Notes under the pieces: model-generated
Database searches by the model: none
The model's input: only the letters and a program-made list of their open reading frames with translations
Told to the model about the DNA's origin: nothing
Translations under genes and position numbers: made by a program
From: JAPOUP01 sp965199865
Lineage (GTDB): Bacteria; Pseudomonadota; Alphaproteobacteria; Rhodobacterales; Rhodobacteraceae
Assembly (NCBI GenBank): GCA_965199865.1
Contig: CBDATU010000020.1
Location: forward strand, 605,601 to 669,600
Direction of reading: 5' to 3'
DNA: 64,000 bases
Part shown: in pieces, positions 26,957 through 38,898 of the stretch
Layout of the letters: each line of letters starts with the position of its first letter
Numbering within the stretch: position 1 is the stretch's first letter

Positions 26957-28843
26957 ATGGCAGGCCTTCTGTTTCAAGCCACAATCTATCTGGCCGCTGC
27001 GATCATCGCCGTCCCTTTGGCCGCACGGCTAGGGCTAGGTTCCGTTCTGGGCTACCTCGCCGCCGGTCTTCTGGTCGGCCCTGTCATGGGCATCGTCGTC
27101 GATACGGAAGATGTACGGCACTTTGCCGAATTCGGTATCGTGATGATGCTGTTTCTCATCGGTCTCGAACTCGAGCCTCGTGCGCTGTGGGACATGCGAC
27201 ACAGGATTCTTGGACTTGGAATGCTGCAGATTGTCCTGACCGCAATCCTAGTCTACTTCTACGCGGTTTTTCTGGGGCAGGAGCGCGCCCCCGCAATTGC
27301 CATTGGCCTGGTATTCGCGCTCTCCTCGACGGCCATCGTACTTCAGACGCTCAACGAAAAGAACCTGTTGCGCACTGGTGGCGGGCGTTCCGCATTTTCG
27401 GTTCTGCTAACACAGGACATAGCGGTTATTCCCATGCTGATCCTGCTACCGCTGCTGGCGTCACCTGTGCTGCCCCGATTCAACCCCGATGGGTCGGTTA
27501 ACCGTGCCACCAGCCACAACAGTGCCGCCGAATCCGAAGCCGGGCACTCCCTGTCACTGGTTGAAGGACTGCCTGGATGGGGCGCGACACTTGTGACACT
27601 TGCGGCCGTCGCTGGTGTGATCCTGGCCGGACTGTTCCTCACGCGTCCGCTCTTTCGATTCATCCATGCTTCCCGGTTGCGGGAGATGCACACCGCCTTT
27701 GCTCTTCTCATCGTGATCGGCATTGCGTTCCTGATGACGCTCGTTGGCCTATCACCCGCGCTTGGCGCGTTTCTCGCAGGCGTCGTTCTCGCGAATTCGG
27801 AATTCCGGCACGAGCTGGAATCGGACCTGGAACCCTTCAAGGGCCTGCTACTCGGACTCTTTTTCATCACCGTGGGCGCGGGAATGAACGTCGCCGGGTT
27901 CCTGCGCGAACCACTGACCCTGCTTGGCCTCACCATCGGGATGATGCTTGCCAAGGGCATCGTCCTCTATGTTCTCGGGAGTATTTTCGGGATAAGGGGC
28001 CGTGACAGGTGGCTCTTTACGCTCGGCCTCGCCCAGGCAGGTGAATTCGGATTCGTGCTGATTTCCTTCGCAGCCCAGCAACACGTGTTTCCCGACTCAC
28101 TGGCGCAGAAACTACTGACGGTCACCGCACTCTCAATGCTTCTGACGCCTCTGTTCTTCATCCTCTATGACAGGCTTAGCAGCAGGATGGATGAGGGTGC
28201 CACCCCCGATCATGACGAAGTGGATCCACAGGGTCCGATCATCATCGCCGGCGTTGGCCGCTTCGGACAGACGGTTAACCGGATGGTCCAGATGTCAGGC
28301 TTCCGCACGACGGTACTGGATTACGATCTCAGGACCATACAGCTGATGCGCAAGTTCGGCTTCAAGGGGTTTTTCGGTGATCCGACCAGACCGGAAGTGC
28401 TGCGCGCTGCCGGTCTGATGGAAGCGTCCGTGCTTGTGGTCGCACTTGATGAACGAAGCGCAACGACCAAACTGGTCTCCTACGCTCGCCGCGTTCGCCC
28501 CGACCTCCACATTGTTGCCCGCGCCCGTGACCGGACACATGTCTACGAACTCTATCGCTCGGGAGCGAATGACATCGTTCGCGAGGTCTTTGACTCAAGT
28601 CTTCGAGCCGCACGCTACGTGCTGGAGAATGCCGGAATCAGCGATTTCGAAGCGGCGGCGCTTGAGAAAACCTATTTCGACTATGACCGCGCAGCGGTGC
28701 GCAAACTGGCGGAGGTCTGGGATCCCGATATACCCATTGAGGATAATCCGGAATACATGGCTCGCGCCAAAGAGCTGGATGCCGAGCTCGACGCCGCGCT
28801 GTTCATGCATTTCAGTGAACGGGACAGCGATGCCAAGAGCTGA
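26957..28843 (+). CDS. CPA2 monovalent cation:proton antiporter with TrkA-N domain (KefB/KefC-like)
   Basis: The 628-residue product has about twelve membrane helices (residues 1-395) with the CPA2 motifs GYLAAGLLVGP, LFLIGLELEP and ALSSTAIVLQTL, followed by a cytoplasmic RCK/TrkA-N domain (about 412-530; IIIAGVGRFGQTVNRM, GDPTRPEVLRAAG). Kef proteins release K+ in exchange for H+ and are gated by glutathione adducts and nucleotides through the RCK domain. No KefF/KefG partner is visible here. Convergent with cobT, 38 bases apart. Confidence 0.92.
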   Translation: MAGLLFQATIYLAAAIIAVPLAARLGLGSVLGYLAAGLLVGPVMGIVVDTEDVRHFAEFGIVMMLFLIGLELEPRALWDMRHRILGLGMLQIVLTAILVYFYAVFLGQERAPAIAIGLVFALSSTAIVLQTLNEKNLLRTGGGRSAFSVLLTQDIAVIPMLILLPLLASPVLPRFNPDGSVNRATSHNSAAESEAGHSLSLVEGLPGWGATLVTLAAVAGVILAGLFLTRPLFRFIHASRLREMHTAFALLIVIGIAFLMTLVGLSPALGAFLAGVVLANSEFRHELESDLEPFKGLLLGLFFITVGAGMNVAGFLREPLTLLGLTIGMMLAKGIVLYVLGSIFGIRGRDRWLFTLGLAQAGEFGFVLISFAAQQHVFPDSLAQKLLTVTALSMLLTPLFFILYDRLSSRMDEGATPDHDEVDPQGPIIIAGVGRFGQTVNRMVQMSGFRTTVLDYDLRTIQLMRKFGFKGFFGDPTRPEVLRAAGLMEASVLVVALDERSATTKLVSYARRVRPDLHIVARARDRTHVYELYRSGANDIVREVFDSSLRAARYVLENAGISDFEAAALEKTYFDYDRAAVRKLAEVWDPDIPIEDNPEYMARAKELDAELDAALFMHFSERDSDAKS

Positions 28844-28881
28844 AATCCGTCGGATCTCATTCTCGGCATGCGGCTGGACCG

Positions 28882-29901
28882 TCAGATACCTTCCGATACC
28901 CCTGCCTCCGCAAAGGTCGCCATCCCGAAGTGACAGGCGACGGCGCCCCTGAGAACATTAACCGCCAGCGCCGCTCCGGTTCCTTCTCCGAGACGCATTC
29001 CAAGCGACAGCAGGGGCTCCATTTCCAGTGCATCCAGCAATCGTGCATGCGACCATTCCGCCGAGACATGGCCTGCGACGCAGTGATCAAGCGCACCGGA
29101 GGAAGTCTCTTCCAACGGCAATGCAGCTGCGGTGCTGATGAAACCATCCAGAATCACCGGAATACCGAGCAGACGCGCCCGCAGGACGGCACCCGCAATC
29201 GCGACCAGTTCCCGACCACCAAGGCAGCGCAGAACTTCCAGTGGATCTCCCGATGATCCGGCATGCCGATCCAGCCCTTGGTCAACGGCCCTGATCTTCA
29301 GCCATAGCCCCAGGGAATCCACCCCGGTCCCGTATCCGACCCAGGCTGATCCATCCCCTCCAAGTAGCGCTGCACATATGGCGGAGGCGGAGGTCGTGTT
29401 GCCAATCCCCATTTCACCGACCACTACCAGGTCCGCATCGGAGGCGACCGCCTTCCACCCCACCTCCAGCGATGCCAGGAATTCCGGTTCGCTCATCGCC
29501 GGCCCAATGGTAAAGTCCAGCGTTGGGTTTTCCAGTTCCAGCTCATGAATGGACAGCCGGGCTCCCGCCACCTCCGCCAGCTGATTGATCGCGCCACCAC
29601 CAGCACGGAAATTCGCCACCATCTGCGACGTCACCGCCGCTGGAAATGCCGAAACGCGCCGATAGGCAATTCCATGATTGCCCGCGAAAACGATCACCTG
29701 CGGCGCATTGATGCGGGTTGTGCCTTCACCACGCCAGCCGGCGTACCAGATCGCAAGATCTTCCAGCCGGCCAAGTGCGCCGGGCGGCTTCGTGAGCTGT
29801 TCGTTTCTCGCCTCCGCCCTCTTCTGAACCTCCAGATCAGGGCCGGGCAGATCAGAAAGTACGGCCCGAAAGGCCTCCATGTCGTGAGGAAATTCGGTCA
29901 T
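28882..29901 (-). CDS. cobT: Nicotinate-nucleotide--dimethylbenzimidazole phosphoribosyltransferase
   Basis: This 339-residue enzyme carries CobT family stretches: LTKPPGALGRLEDLA, FAGNHGIAYRRVSAFPAAVTSQMVANF, VVGEMGIGNTTSASA and LDGFISTAAALPL. It makes alpha-ribazole phosphate for the lower ligand of cobalamin. The gene is divergent from cobS with only 81 bases between starts, so the two share a promoter region too short for a full cobalamin riboswitch. Confidence 0.97.
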   Translation of the reverse strand: MTEFPHDMEAFRAVLSDLPGPDLEVQKRAEARNEQLTKPPGALGRLEDLAIWYAGWRGEGTTRINAPQVIVFAGNHGIAYRRVSAFPAAVTSQMVANFRAGGGAINQLAEVAGARLSIHELELENPTLDFTIGPAMSEPEFLASLEVGWKAVASDADLVVVGEMGIGNTTSASAICAALLGGDGSAWVGYGTGVDSLGLWLKIRAVDQGLDRHAGSSGDPLEVLRCLGGRELVAIAGAVLRARLLGIPVILDGFISTAAALPLEETSSGALDHCVAGHVSAEWSHARLLDALEMEPLLSLGMRLGEGTGAALAVNVLRGAVACHFGMATFAEAGVSEGI

Positions 29902-29982
29902 GGATCAAGTCCCTCGTTGCGGCGCATCACCAGTTGCCGTAATTCCATCACATGCCGGATGCCACTCATACAGTCCGTTTCG

Positions 29983-30729
29983 ATGTCTGATCGCGACAAT
30001 GCCCTCTTCGGCCGCGGCGACCTGGAAGAGGCGTTGACGCTGCTTACGCGGCTACCGATGCCGACGCCACAAAGAATGCGGCACGCCCGTGCGGCATGGG
30101 CCTATCCGCTTGCGGGGCTTGTAGTAGGCCTTCTGGCTGCGCTTGCCGCCTGGATGGCCGGCGGTCTTCCCCCCGCACTGACAGCCGGCGTCGCATTGGT
30201 CGCGATGGTGGCCATCACTGGAGCGTTGCATGAGGATGGCCTTGCGGACTCGGTCGACGGGCTATGGGGAGGGCGCACACCCGAACAGCGGCTCCATATC
30301 ATGGCGGACAGCCGCATCGGCACTTACGGAGTGGTCGCGCTGGTGTTTTCCATCGGGATGCGGTGGAGCGCTCTGGCAATCATTGCGGCAGACGGCCCGC
30401 TCTGGGTACCACTTATCGCCGCGGCGGTCCTATCGAGAGCGCCAATGGTCTGGCTGATGCATAAGGTGCCGAATGCCCGGTCTACAGGGCTTTCTTCAGC
30501 CACGGGCCGTCCCCCGCAAGAGACGATGCTCGTCGCCGTCGCCATCGCGGTTGGTATCGGCGCTGTCACATTGGGCTTCACCATCGTTCCAGTGGTTATC
30601 CTGCTGTGCGTTACAACACTGGTGATAGCGGCAGTTTCAAAAGCCAGGATCAGCGGCCAGTCGGGGGACATTCTGGGGGCGGCCCAGCAGGTCAGCGAAA
30701 TCTCCATCCTTCTCATTCTCGCGGCATGA
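29983..30729 (+). CDS. cobS: Adenosylcobinamide-GDP ribazoletransferase
   Basis: The 248-residue membrane enzyme has the CobS pattern: LTLLTRLPMP near the N-terminus, hydrophobic helices, ALHEDGLADSVDGLWGG (acidic active-site loop) and HIMADSRIGTYGV. It joins adenosylcobinamide-GDP to alpha-ribazole in the last step of cobalamin assembly and sits in the inner membrane. ATG 29983 is chosen; an in-frame ATG at 29959 would add eight residues. Partner of the divergent cobT. Confidence 0.95.
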   Translation: MSDRDNALFGRGDLEEALTLLTRLPMPTPQRMRHARAAWAYPLAGLVVGLLAALAAWMAGGLPPALTAGVALVAMVAITGALHEDGLADSVDGLWGGRTPEQRLHIMADSRIGTYGVVALVFSIGMRWSALAIIAADGPLWVPLIAAAVLSRAPMVWLMHKVPNARSTGLSSATGRPPQETMLVAVAIAVGIGAVTLGFTIVPVVILLCVTTLVIAAVSKARISGQSGDILGAAQQVSEISILLILAA

Positions 30730-31265
30730 CTGCCGCGGAACGGGAGTAGCCGCATGGTCACAGGGACACCGGACCACAACCGGGAGATGCCGCTGTTTGG
30801 TCCGGAAGATGTCCCTATCCCATCATGGCCTCACAGCTACTGCCTACAGGGGGGATTCCATACCGGTCCAGGGGCTGCCGTTTCGATAGACGAAGCCGGC
30901 AACATGGGAACCTGCGTCAACTCCCGCTTTCCAGATCATGTGCCCGAACGGAACCTCCTTTCCTGCCAGTTTCGCAACATATTGCCCCCGTTCCACCCTG
31001 AAGTGTAACACTTTCGGTAGCGGGTTCCTCCCGAGTCGGCGCAGCATGTTGCGAATCGGTCTGCCCCAGGAAAATGCAGTCTCCGAACCCTTGCGATCGT
31101 CTCCACCGCCAACATCCGCATATCCCTCGCCAGCTGACCGGACAACTGCGAGGATTGTAAATTCACTCTCGGGGAGGTGGGTCAGTTTTGCACGCCGCTC
31201 AACACCGTACCTTAATCGCTAACCCATCGAAGGCCGACTCACTATCTCAGCGGTCGACGACGACA
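30730..31265. other. Non-coding interval containing an IS21-family relic
   Basis: No intact gene. The right half (30981-31204) is a decayed minus-strand IS21-type element, listed separately. The left part (30730-30980) has no recognised content. Confidence 0.5.
30981..31204 (-). mobile_element. IS21-family relic A (5' end of istA, decayed)
   Basis: Read on the minus strand, the relic begins TGTTGAGCGGCGTGCAAAAC at 31204, an IS21-type terminal repeat, continues with TGACCCACC and then an istA-like start (MRMLAVETIARVRRLHF). After a frameshift it reads IRNMLRRLGRNPLPKVL, matching the helix-turn-helix region of IstA (usually IRTIARDLGISRNTVRKVL). Relic B at 33064 has the same end in the opposite orientation with high identity over about 190 bases. 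No istB was found. Confidence 0.7.
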
Positions 31266-32528
31266 TCAAGGCAGCGAAGCCCGCAGAACCTCAATCACCA
31301 ACTGATGGCCCTCTCTTTCCGCCAATTCCAGAGGTGTCCAGCCGTCACCGTCCCGGGCCTCCGGATCGGCCCCGGCCCCGAGCAGCACCCCCACGGCACC
31401 CGCATGCCCCTCCTGCGCCGCCACGTGCAGGGGCGTCACGCCTTCACCGGCCTCCGCCTAGGAGTCCGCCCCGGCCCCGAGCAGCACCTTCACGGCACCC
31501 GCATGCCCCTTCCGCGCAGCCACGTGCAGGGGCGTCCAGCCTTCACCGTGCTCCGCTTCCGGATCGGCACCGGCCTGGAGCAGCACCTCCACGGCACCCG
31601 CATGCTCCTCCAGCGCGGCCCAGTGTAGGGGCGTCCAACCGTCAAGGTCCTCCGCCTCGGAGTCCGCCCCGGCCCCGAGCAGCACCTCCATGGCAGCCGA
31701 ATGCCCTTCCTGTACCGCCACGTGCAGGGGCGTCACGCCGTACTCACTATCCCGCGCCTCCGGATCGGCACCGGCCTCGAGCAGCACCCCCACGGCACCC
31801 GCATACCCCCCCAGCGCGGCCCAGTGCAGGGGCGTCCAACCGTCAAGGTCCTCCGCCTCCGGTTCGGCACCGGCCTCGAGCAGCACCTTCACGACACCTG
31901 CATGCCCCTTCCGCGCAGCCACGTGCAGGGGCGTCCAACCGTCAAGGTCCTCCGCCTCCGGTTCGGCACCGGCCTCGAGCAGTACCTCCACGGCACCCGC
32001 ATACCCCCCCAGCGCGGCCCAGTGCAGGGGCGTCCAACCGTCAAGGTCCTCCGCCTCCGGTTCGGCACCGGCCTCAAGCAGCACCTCCATGGCAGCCGAA
32101 AGCCCTTCCTGTGCGGCCCAGTGCAGGGGCGTCCCGCCTTCATCAGCCTGCTCGTTGGGGTCAGCACCGGCCCCAAGCAGCAGTTCCACGATGCCCGCAT
32201 GCCCCGGCACCACAGCCCAGCGCAGGGGCGTCCCGCCTACATCAGTCTGCTCGTTGGGGTCAGCACCGGCCCCAAGCAGCAGCTCCACGATGCCCGCATG
32301 CCCCAGCGCCACGGCCCAGTGCAGGGGCGTCCTGCCGTCCCCGTCCCGCACGTGGAGGTCGGCACCGGTCTCCAGGCATCGCCTCACCTCCACAGCCGAA
32401 ACGACCCCGAAAAATTCCGCGGTGTTCCAACTGTCACAGGACAGGTCCGCGCTGAGCGGCTTCGGGGTCAGCAACATTGCTCCCAACGCCAATACCGGCA
32501 AGCTGTGCTTCCCAATCCTTCGATTCAT
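31266..32528 (-). pseudogene. Secreted ankyrin-repeat protein gene interrupted by an amber codon
   Basis: From ATG 32528 the frame gives a signal peptide (1-about 28; MNRRIGKHSLPVLALGAMLL), a short cysteine-containing segment (SCDSWN...RRCLETGAD) and nine ankyrin repeats (DGWTPLHWAALGG...VEVLLEAGA type), stopping at TAG 31458-31460 after 356 residues. Past the TAG the same frame continues for two more ankyrin repeats and ends naturally at TGA 31266-31268. Equivalent repeats have GAG where TAG stands, so one G-to-T change explains the stop. The shorter product might still fold. The gene is flanked by inverted IS21 relics and has no intact neighbour. Confidence 0.8.
31330..32345. repeat. Tandem ~99-base repeats encoding ankyrin modules
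   Basis: About ten near-identical units of 99 bases (occasionally 102) occur in tandem; the string GTGCAGGGGCGTCC and its surroundings recur in most units. They encode the 33-residue ankyrin repeats. The high DNA identity between units implies recent duplication or gene conversion. Confidence 0.9.
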
Positions 32529-34137
32529 GGATCGCTCATGACTCCGATTCGCCAATGCTGCTGTACCGAGCCGATATCTTTGATATATACGTAATTCAAT
32601 GGCATTCTGCATTTGGACTAGGGGTATCGCATGAATGGCGGGTGCAGTTGCGCAGACGGCGGCTGTCTGGTTCAGCGTTCTCAAAACAGCACGAACCAGA
32701 GAGCGGTAACCTGAAAAAACCACATCTTTCCAGTCCATTATGCCAGATCCCAGCCCCCGGCAGCAATCGAACGTCGTGTATCCGCTTCATGAGATCCTTC
32801 TTCCCTGTCTCTCAGGGGCGATATCGGGGTGCGAAAGGTTCGTCGACATCGCCGAATACGGCAGGTGCAGGCTGGACTTTCCGCCCCGGCTGTGCGATTT
32901 CACCCATGGCACGTCGCCGCATGAAACCCGGTCGGCGGTGTTCCGAGCATGTCACTAAAGCGCTGTTCACTCCCTGAGCAGGCCCCAGTTCCTGAAAGCC
33001 CTGTAGACCGCTGTCGCCTGGAGGGGGTATTTCATGCCCTTCCACATCTTCTCCGTTCTCGGCTGTTGAGCGGCGTGCAAAACTGACCCACTTTCGTGGG
33101 AATCGGCTCGCAGAACTGACCCACCTCTCCGAGAGCGAATCGACAATCCTCGCAGCTGTCCGTTCAGCTGGCGAGGGATATGAGGATGCCGGTGGTGGAG
33201 ACGATCGGAAAGATTCGGAGACTGCATTTTCCTGGGGCAAGCCGATCCGCACCATCGCGCGCGATCCGGGATATCGGGGAACACGGTGCGCAGGGTTCTG
33301 CGCGGCGGCGCGGTGGAGCAGCGCTATCCGGGCCGGTTGAAACGGCCGCGCCAGAAGCCTGAAGGCCACGTTCCGGATCCGGGGGTCTTCCGGGGCGAAC
33401 TTGCGAAAGTCGTTCTCCAGCCTTCCGAACCACAGGATTCGCGCCTGCGGACATTCCGAACCGCCTCCGGAACGGAGTCGGCGGCATGCAGGCCGCCGAA
33501 AACCGCACCGCTGAGCCCTCCGCCCACTACGAATTATCAAAAGAGCCTTGCGGAAAGCGCCGGGTCCCGGAGATGTTCCGCAGCCGAATTGGCATGCTCA
33601 GGCCCTTCCGAACAACCTCCCATCCAGAACGGGCACACCGCTTGGTAAGCGCCCGGTCCATATACGTTCCGAAGACCATGCGCACGCCCATGTCTTTCTC
33701 TGCATGCTCGCCCGGCACCTGGATTGGCACATGAGTAAGCATCTCGTGCCTCAATCATTCGAAGACGACGACAGGGAAAGTATCTGGGGACGGTAGACCA
33801 GCCGGTGGCGGCGGCGAAAATGTTCGGGAGCACTCAGGACAGAGTCGCCAGTAGGCACACGCCGAACGGACTGGCCGTACACGGCCTACGCATTCCTCTC
33901 AAGGATCTCGCGCCCCAGACAAACAATGAAATGGTCTTGCCCGGCAATCCCGATGCAAGGATCATTATCGCGCCGCAACCCACCAAACTCTGGAAACGGC
34001 CCGAAATACACAGCAGACCTTTGATTCTACCGGATCAGGTTCCATCCAATGAATGATCACGGAATGGAAATCGGATCTCGGCTCCGTCATGCCGAGGCGT
34101 TCATGCCAGCGCTTCCATCAAGCCGGATCAACGCCCC
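32529..34137. other. Gene-poor decayed interval
   Basis: No intact gene was found over 1.6 kb. IS21 relic B begins at 33064. 32529-33063 contains short open frames on both strands without recognisable families. 33420-34137 is likewise unrecognised and ends just after the rpoD stop. Confidence 0.5.
33064..33415 (+). mobile_element. IS21-family relic B (5' part of istA, frameshifted)
   Basis: Starts TGTTGAGCGGCGTGCAAAAC at 33064 followed by two AACTGACCCAC repeats about 35 bases apart, the multiple terminal repeat arrangement of IS21-type elements. An istA-like start follows at 33180 (MRMPVVETIGKIRRLHF), and after a frameshift IRTIARD, then RRVLRGGAVEQRYPGRLKRPRQKPEGHVPD from 33289, matching IstA after its HTH. 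The remainder of istA and all of istB are absent or unrecognisable. Mirror image of relic A. Confidence 0.72.
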
Positions 34138-36243
<2,106 letters not shown>

Positions 36244-36362
36244 AGGGCACTCCTCAATACTTCGCGGTGCAATCCAGTTCCTGAGGAATGGCACAGCGCA
36301 ATCCAGCGGTTCCCGCGCCCGGATGGACTGATGTCACCGGATCCGTTCAGGAAGACGCGGAA

Positions 36363-38300
36363 TCATCGCGCCCGAACCGGCCTGACAGAACGGATCCCGC
36401 TGATCGCCCGGTCAAGCTCGTTCCGCTCCGACCGGATCATCTTTGCGCCGCTGGGCGCAATCTCGTATTCAATTCTGTCATCTTTCGGCCCGCTCTCCGC
36501 ATCGAACCGCGCTTCCGCGGCTTTCCTAAGCCTTGTGGTCTCGACCTCACTTGTCAGTCCGCTCCGTTTTTCCTGCGCCTCAGCCGCCTCGGCCATTGCC
36601 GCGCGCCTTGTTCTCAGGATCTTCACCATGTCGGCGACCACCGAATGAACGTATTGCAACTCACACTGCTTTGCCATAAACGGCGATGAGGCAATGTGGG
36701 AGCGCGAAAGGAACTTTTCAAGTGCCTCTGCGCCTATCCTTTCCACCAGACATGACCTGACCTCCGAAGCGGTCCTTTCGCAGTCCATGATCGCCTCCAT
36801 GATCGCCATATGCAGTGGATCCACAAACTCAATCGCCTCAAGATCGTACATAAGTTCGGAAAGGACATCGGGATAGCTGATGACGATCGCCAGGAGCAGC
36901 GATTCCGAAACCGCATCCGGATTGTCCGTCACAAGAGACGATCTCTTCGTGCTGTCCCTGGCCTGTCCTGCCTCCCCCGCACTACCTGGTGCACCCCGTT
37001 TCGCTCCCGGCGACCTCTGGCGCCGCATCTGGAACAGCAGATCCATGACTTCCTGATGATATGTCCGACGCAGTGCAGGATCGGAAATCCGATCAATCGA
37101 GTTGCGCATCCGCTTTTCCAGCGCCACCCTCTGCTCGGGGCCACTCAATTCCCCGTCCTTCGTCTCGCGGTGCCAGAGCATGGAAAACAGCGGTTTTGCG
37201 TGCTCCAGATGCGTGTGCATGGCTGCGGCTCCGCCTGCCCGGATCACGTCGTCCGGATCCTTCCCCTCCGGCATCAGGCAGAATTGCAGGGATCTGTCCG
37301 CGGAAAGCGACGGCAGTGCCAGATCAATCACCCGCATCGCCGCGCTCAGCCCTGCCCTGTCACCATCCAGGGCCATTGTCGGCCTTGGAGCGATGCGCCA
37401 CAGATGCGCCAGCTGTTCCGAAGTCACCGCCGTACCCAGCGGCGCGACCGTAGCCTCGAAACCGGCTTCCGAGAGCGCGATCACGTCCATGTAACCTTCC
37501 GCGACAATCAGCTGGTGACCCTTACCAGCCGCCATTCGTGCCGGGCCGAAATTGAACAGCGTGCGGCTCTTGCTGAAAAGCTCCGTTTCCGGCGAATTCA
37601 GGTATTTGGCGCGAGCCTCCGGATTCATTGCCCGACCGCCCAGCGCAATGGCGCGTCCCCTGCCATCGCGAATCGGAAAAATGATCCGGCCGCGAAAACG
37701 GTCATAGGGTGCCCCACCTTCCTCCGGCCGCGCGGCCAGACCGGCCGCGATGACCAGATCAGCCGCCACTGACTTCCCGGTCAGATGCTCGAAAATGCCT
37801 CTGCGCCAGTCAGGTGCGAAACCTATTTCCCAGCGATCGATCGCATCCCCGGAAAGACCCCGGCCAGCGAGATACTCCCTCGCCCCCGCGGCGGCGGAGG
37901 TCTTCAGCTGGAGCCGGTAATACTGGATTGCCTGCTCCATGACCTTCACGAGGTCCTTCTGGTGATCAGCCTTCTGCCTGGCTTCGGGATCGGGGGCCGG
38001 GATCTCGATACCCGCTTCACGGGCCAGGATTTCCACGGCTTCAATGAACGATACGTTCTCGGTCTCACGAACGAAGGCAATTGCGTTGCCCTTGGCATGG
38101 CAACCAAAGCAATAGTACACGCCCTTCCGGTCATCCACATGAAAAGACGGAGTTTTTTCCTGATGGAATGGACAGGGCGCCCACATGTCGCCTTTGCCCT
38201 GATTGGATTTCCTGGGATCCCAGACGACCTTGCGGCCCACGACCTGCGCAAGCGAGATACGGGCGTTGAGTTCATCAAGAAATCCAGCGGGAAGATCCAT
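36363..38300 (-). CDS. dnaG: DNA primase
   Basis: This 645-residue primase has the CHC2 zinc ribbon (CPFHQEKTPSFHVDD...YYCFGCHAKG), the DnaG catalytic core (GGRAMNPEARAKYLNS), the TOPRIM domain (IVAEGYMDVIAL; ALDGDRAG) and a C-terminal DnaB-binding region. It makes RNA primers at the replication fork. ATG 38300 (MDLPAGFLDELNARI) is the likely start; the frame continues upstream to a TTG at 38330, two bases from the soxG stop. Followed by rpoD, as in the classic macromolecular synthesis operon, here without rpsU. Confidence 0.96.
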   Translation of the reverse strand: MDLPAGFLDELNARISLAQVVGRKVVWDPRKSNQGKGDMWAPCPFHQEKTPSFHVDDRKGVYYCFGCHAKGNAIAFVRETENVSFIEAVEILAREAGIEIPAPDPEARQKADHQKDLVKVMEQAIQYYRLQLKTSAAAGAREYLAGRGLSGDAIDRWEIGFAPDWRRGIFEHLTGKSVAADLVIAAGLAARPEEGGAPYDRFRGRIIFPIRDGRGRAIALGGRAMNPEARAKYLNSPETELFSKSRTLFNFGPARMAAGKGHQLIVAEGYMDVIALSEAGFEATVAPLGTAVTSEQLAHLWRIAPRPTMALDGDRAGLSAAMRVIDLALPSLSADRSLQFCLMPEGKDPDDVIRAGGAAAMHTHLEHAKPLFSMLWHRETKDGELSGPEQRVALEKRMRNSIDRISDPALRRTYHQEVMDLLFQMRRQRSPGAKRGAPGSAGEAGQARDSTKRSSLVTDNPDAVSESLLLAIVISYPDVLSELMYDLEAIEFVDPLHMAIMEAIMDCERTASEVRSCLVERIGAEALEKFLSRSHIASSPFMAKQCELQYVHSVVADMVKILRTRRAAMAEAAEAQEKRSGLTSEVETTRLRKAAEARFDAESGPKDDRIEYEIAPSGAKMIRSERNELDRAISGIRSVRPVRAR

Positions 38301-38331
38301 AGGCCGAATATCGACCGGTATTGACGGCAAG

Positions 38332-38898
38332 TCAAAGGGCGTTTTGCGCCGCCACGTCCTCCATCGCGCGGTTTAGCTCATGTACCGCGGTTCGAGCCAT
38401 GGACCGGAACACCAGCATCTCGTAACGCGCCATGCCAGGACGCAGGAACAGGCAAGGCATATGTCCCATGAGCGAGCGCGCCGCATGGCCACGACGGAAG
38501 CGGCTGTCACGCAGATCCAATGGGGTCAGCCGGGCCAGCACATCCACCGAGCCCCTTCCAGTGAGCGCCAGGCAGGCCCAGGCATCCGACTGATCGGTCA
38601 CGGCCGCTCCTTCCGGCGCAACGGGCGGTCCCAGCACCAGGATCTGGCCGAGGCCGGACCAGGCGACCCGCGCACCAGCTTTGCCAACCACCCTGTTGGG
38701 TGCCGGAAGACCTGAACCGATGGCTGCCTTAAGCGCATCGGATACCTCCCTTTCGCGCCCCCTGAACGGCGCGACGGAAGTGATGGAGCCATAGTCGACC
38801 TCGCTCAGCTCACAGCCTCCAGCGCTGGTCAGATCAAGCCCAGCACAGGGAGATGTTGCGGTCAGCCTAGCCACGCATCCGTCCTCCATCAGGATCAT
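38332..38898 (-). CDS. soxG: Sarcosine oxidase gamma subunit
   Basis: The 188-residue product matches the position and weakly conserved sequence of SoxG (AWACLALTGRGSVDVLARLTPLDLRDSRF; a GcvT-like fold). It is part of heterotetrameric sarcosine oxidase. It overlaps the end of soxA by 32 bases if it starts at ATG 38898 (MILMEDGC); ATG 38889 is an alternative. Ends 31 bases before the dnaG ATG, so transcription of the sox genes probably runs into dnaG. Confidence 0.85.
   Translation of the reverse strand: MILMEDGCVARLTATSPCAGLDLTSAGGCELSEVDYGSITSVAPFRGREREVSDALKAAIGSGLPAPNRVVGKAGARVAWSGLGQILVLGPPVAPEGAAVTDQSDAWACLALTGRGSVDVLARLTPLDLRDSRFRRGHAARSLMGHMPCLFLRPGMARYEMLVFRSMARTAVHELNRAMEDVAAQNAL

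Noticed and set aside
29902..29982. Cobalamin riboswitch between cobT and cobS
   Set aside because: The divergent starts are only 81 bases apart, too short for a full cobalamin riboswitch, and no B12-box-like core was seen.
31330..32345. CRISPR-like array
   Set aside because: Units are about 99 bases, nearly identical throughout with no variable spacers, and translate into ankyrin repeats.
31334..32541. Long proline/arginine/serine-rich open frames on the plus strand (373, 283 and 297 residues)
   Set aside because: They are antisense shadows of the repetitive ankyrin coding DNA; their periodicity follows the ankyrin repeats and they have no independent start signals.
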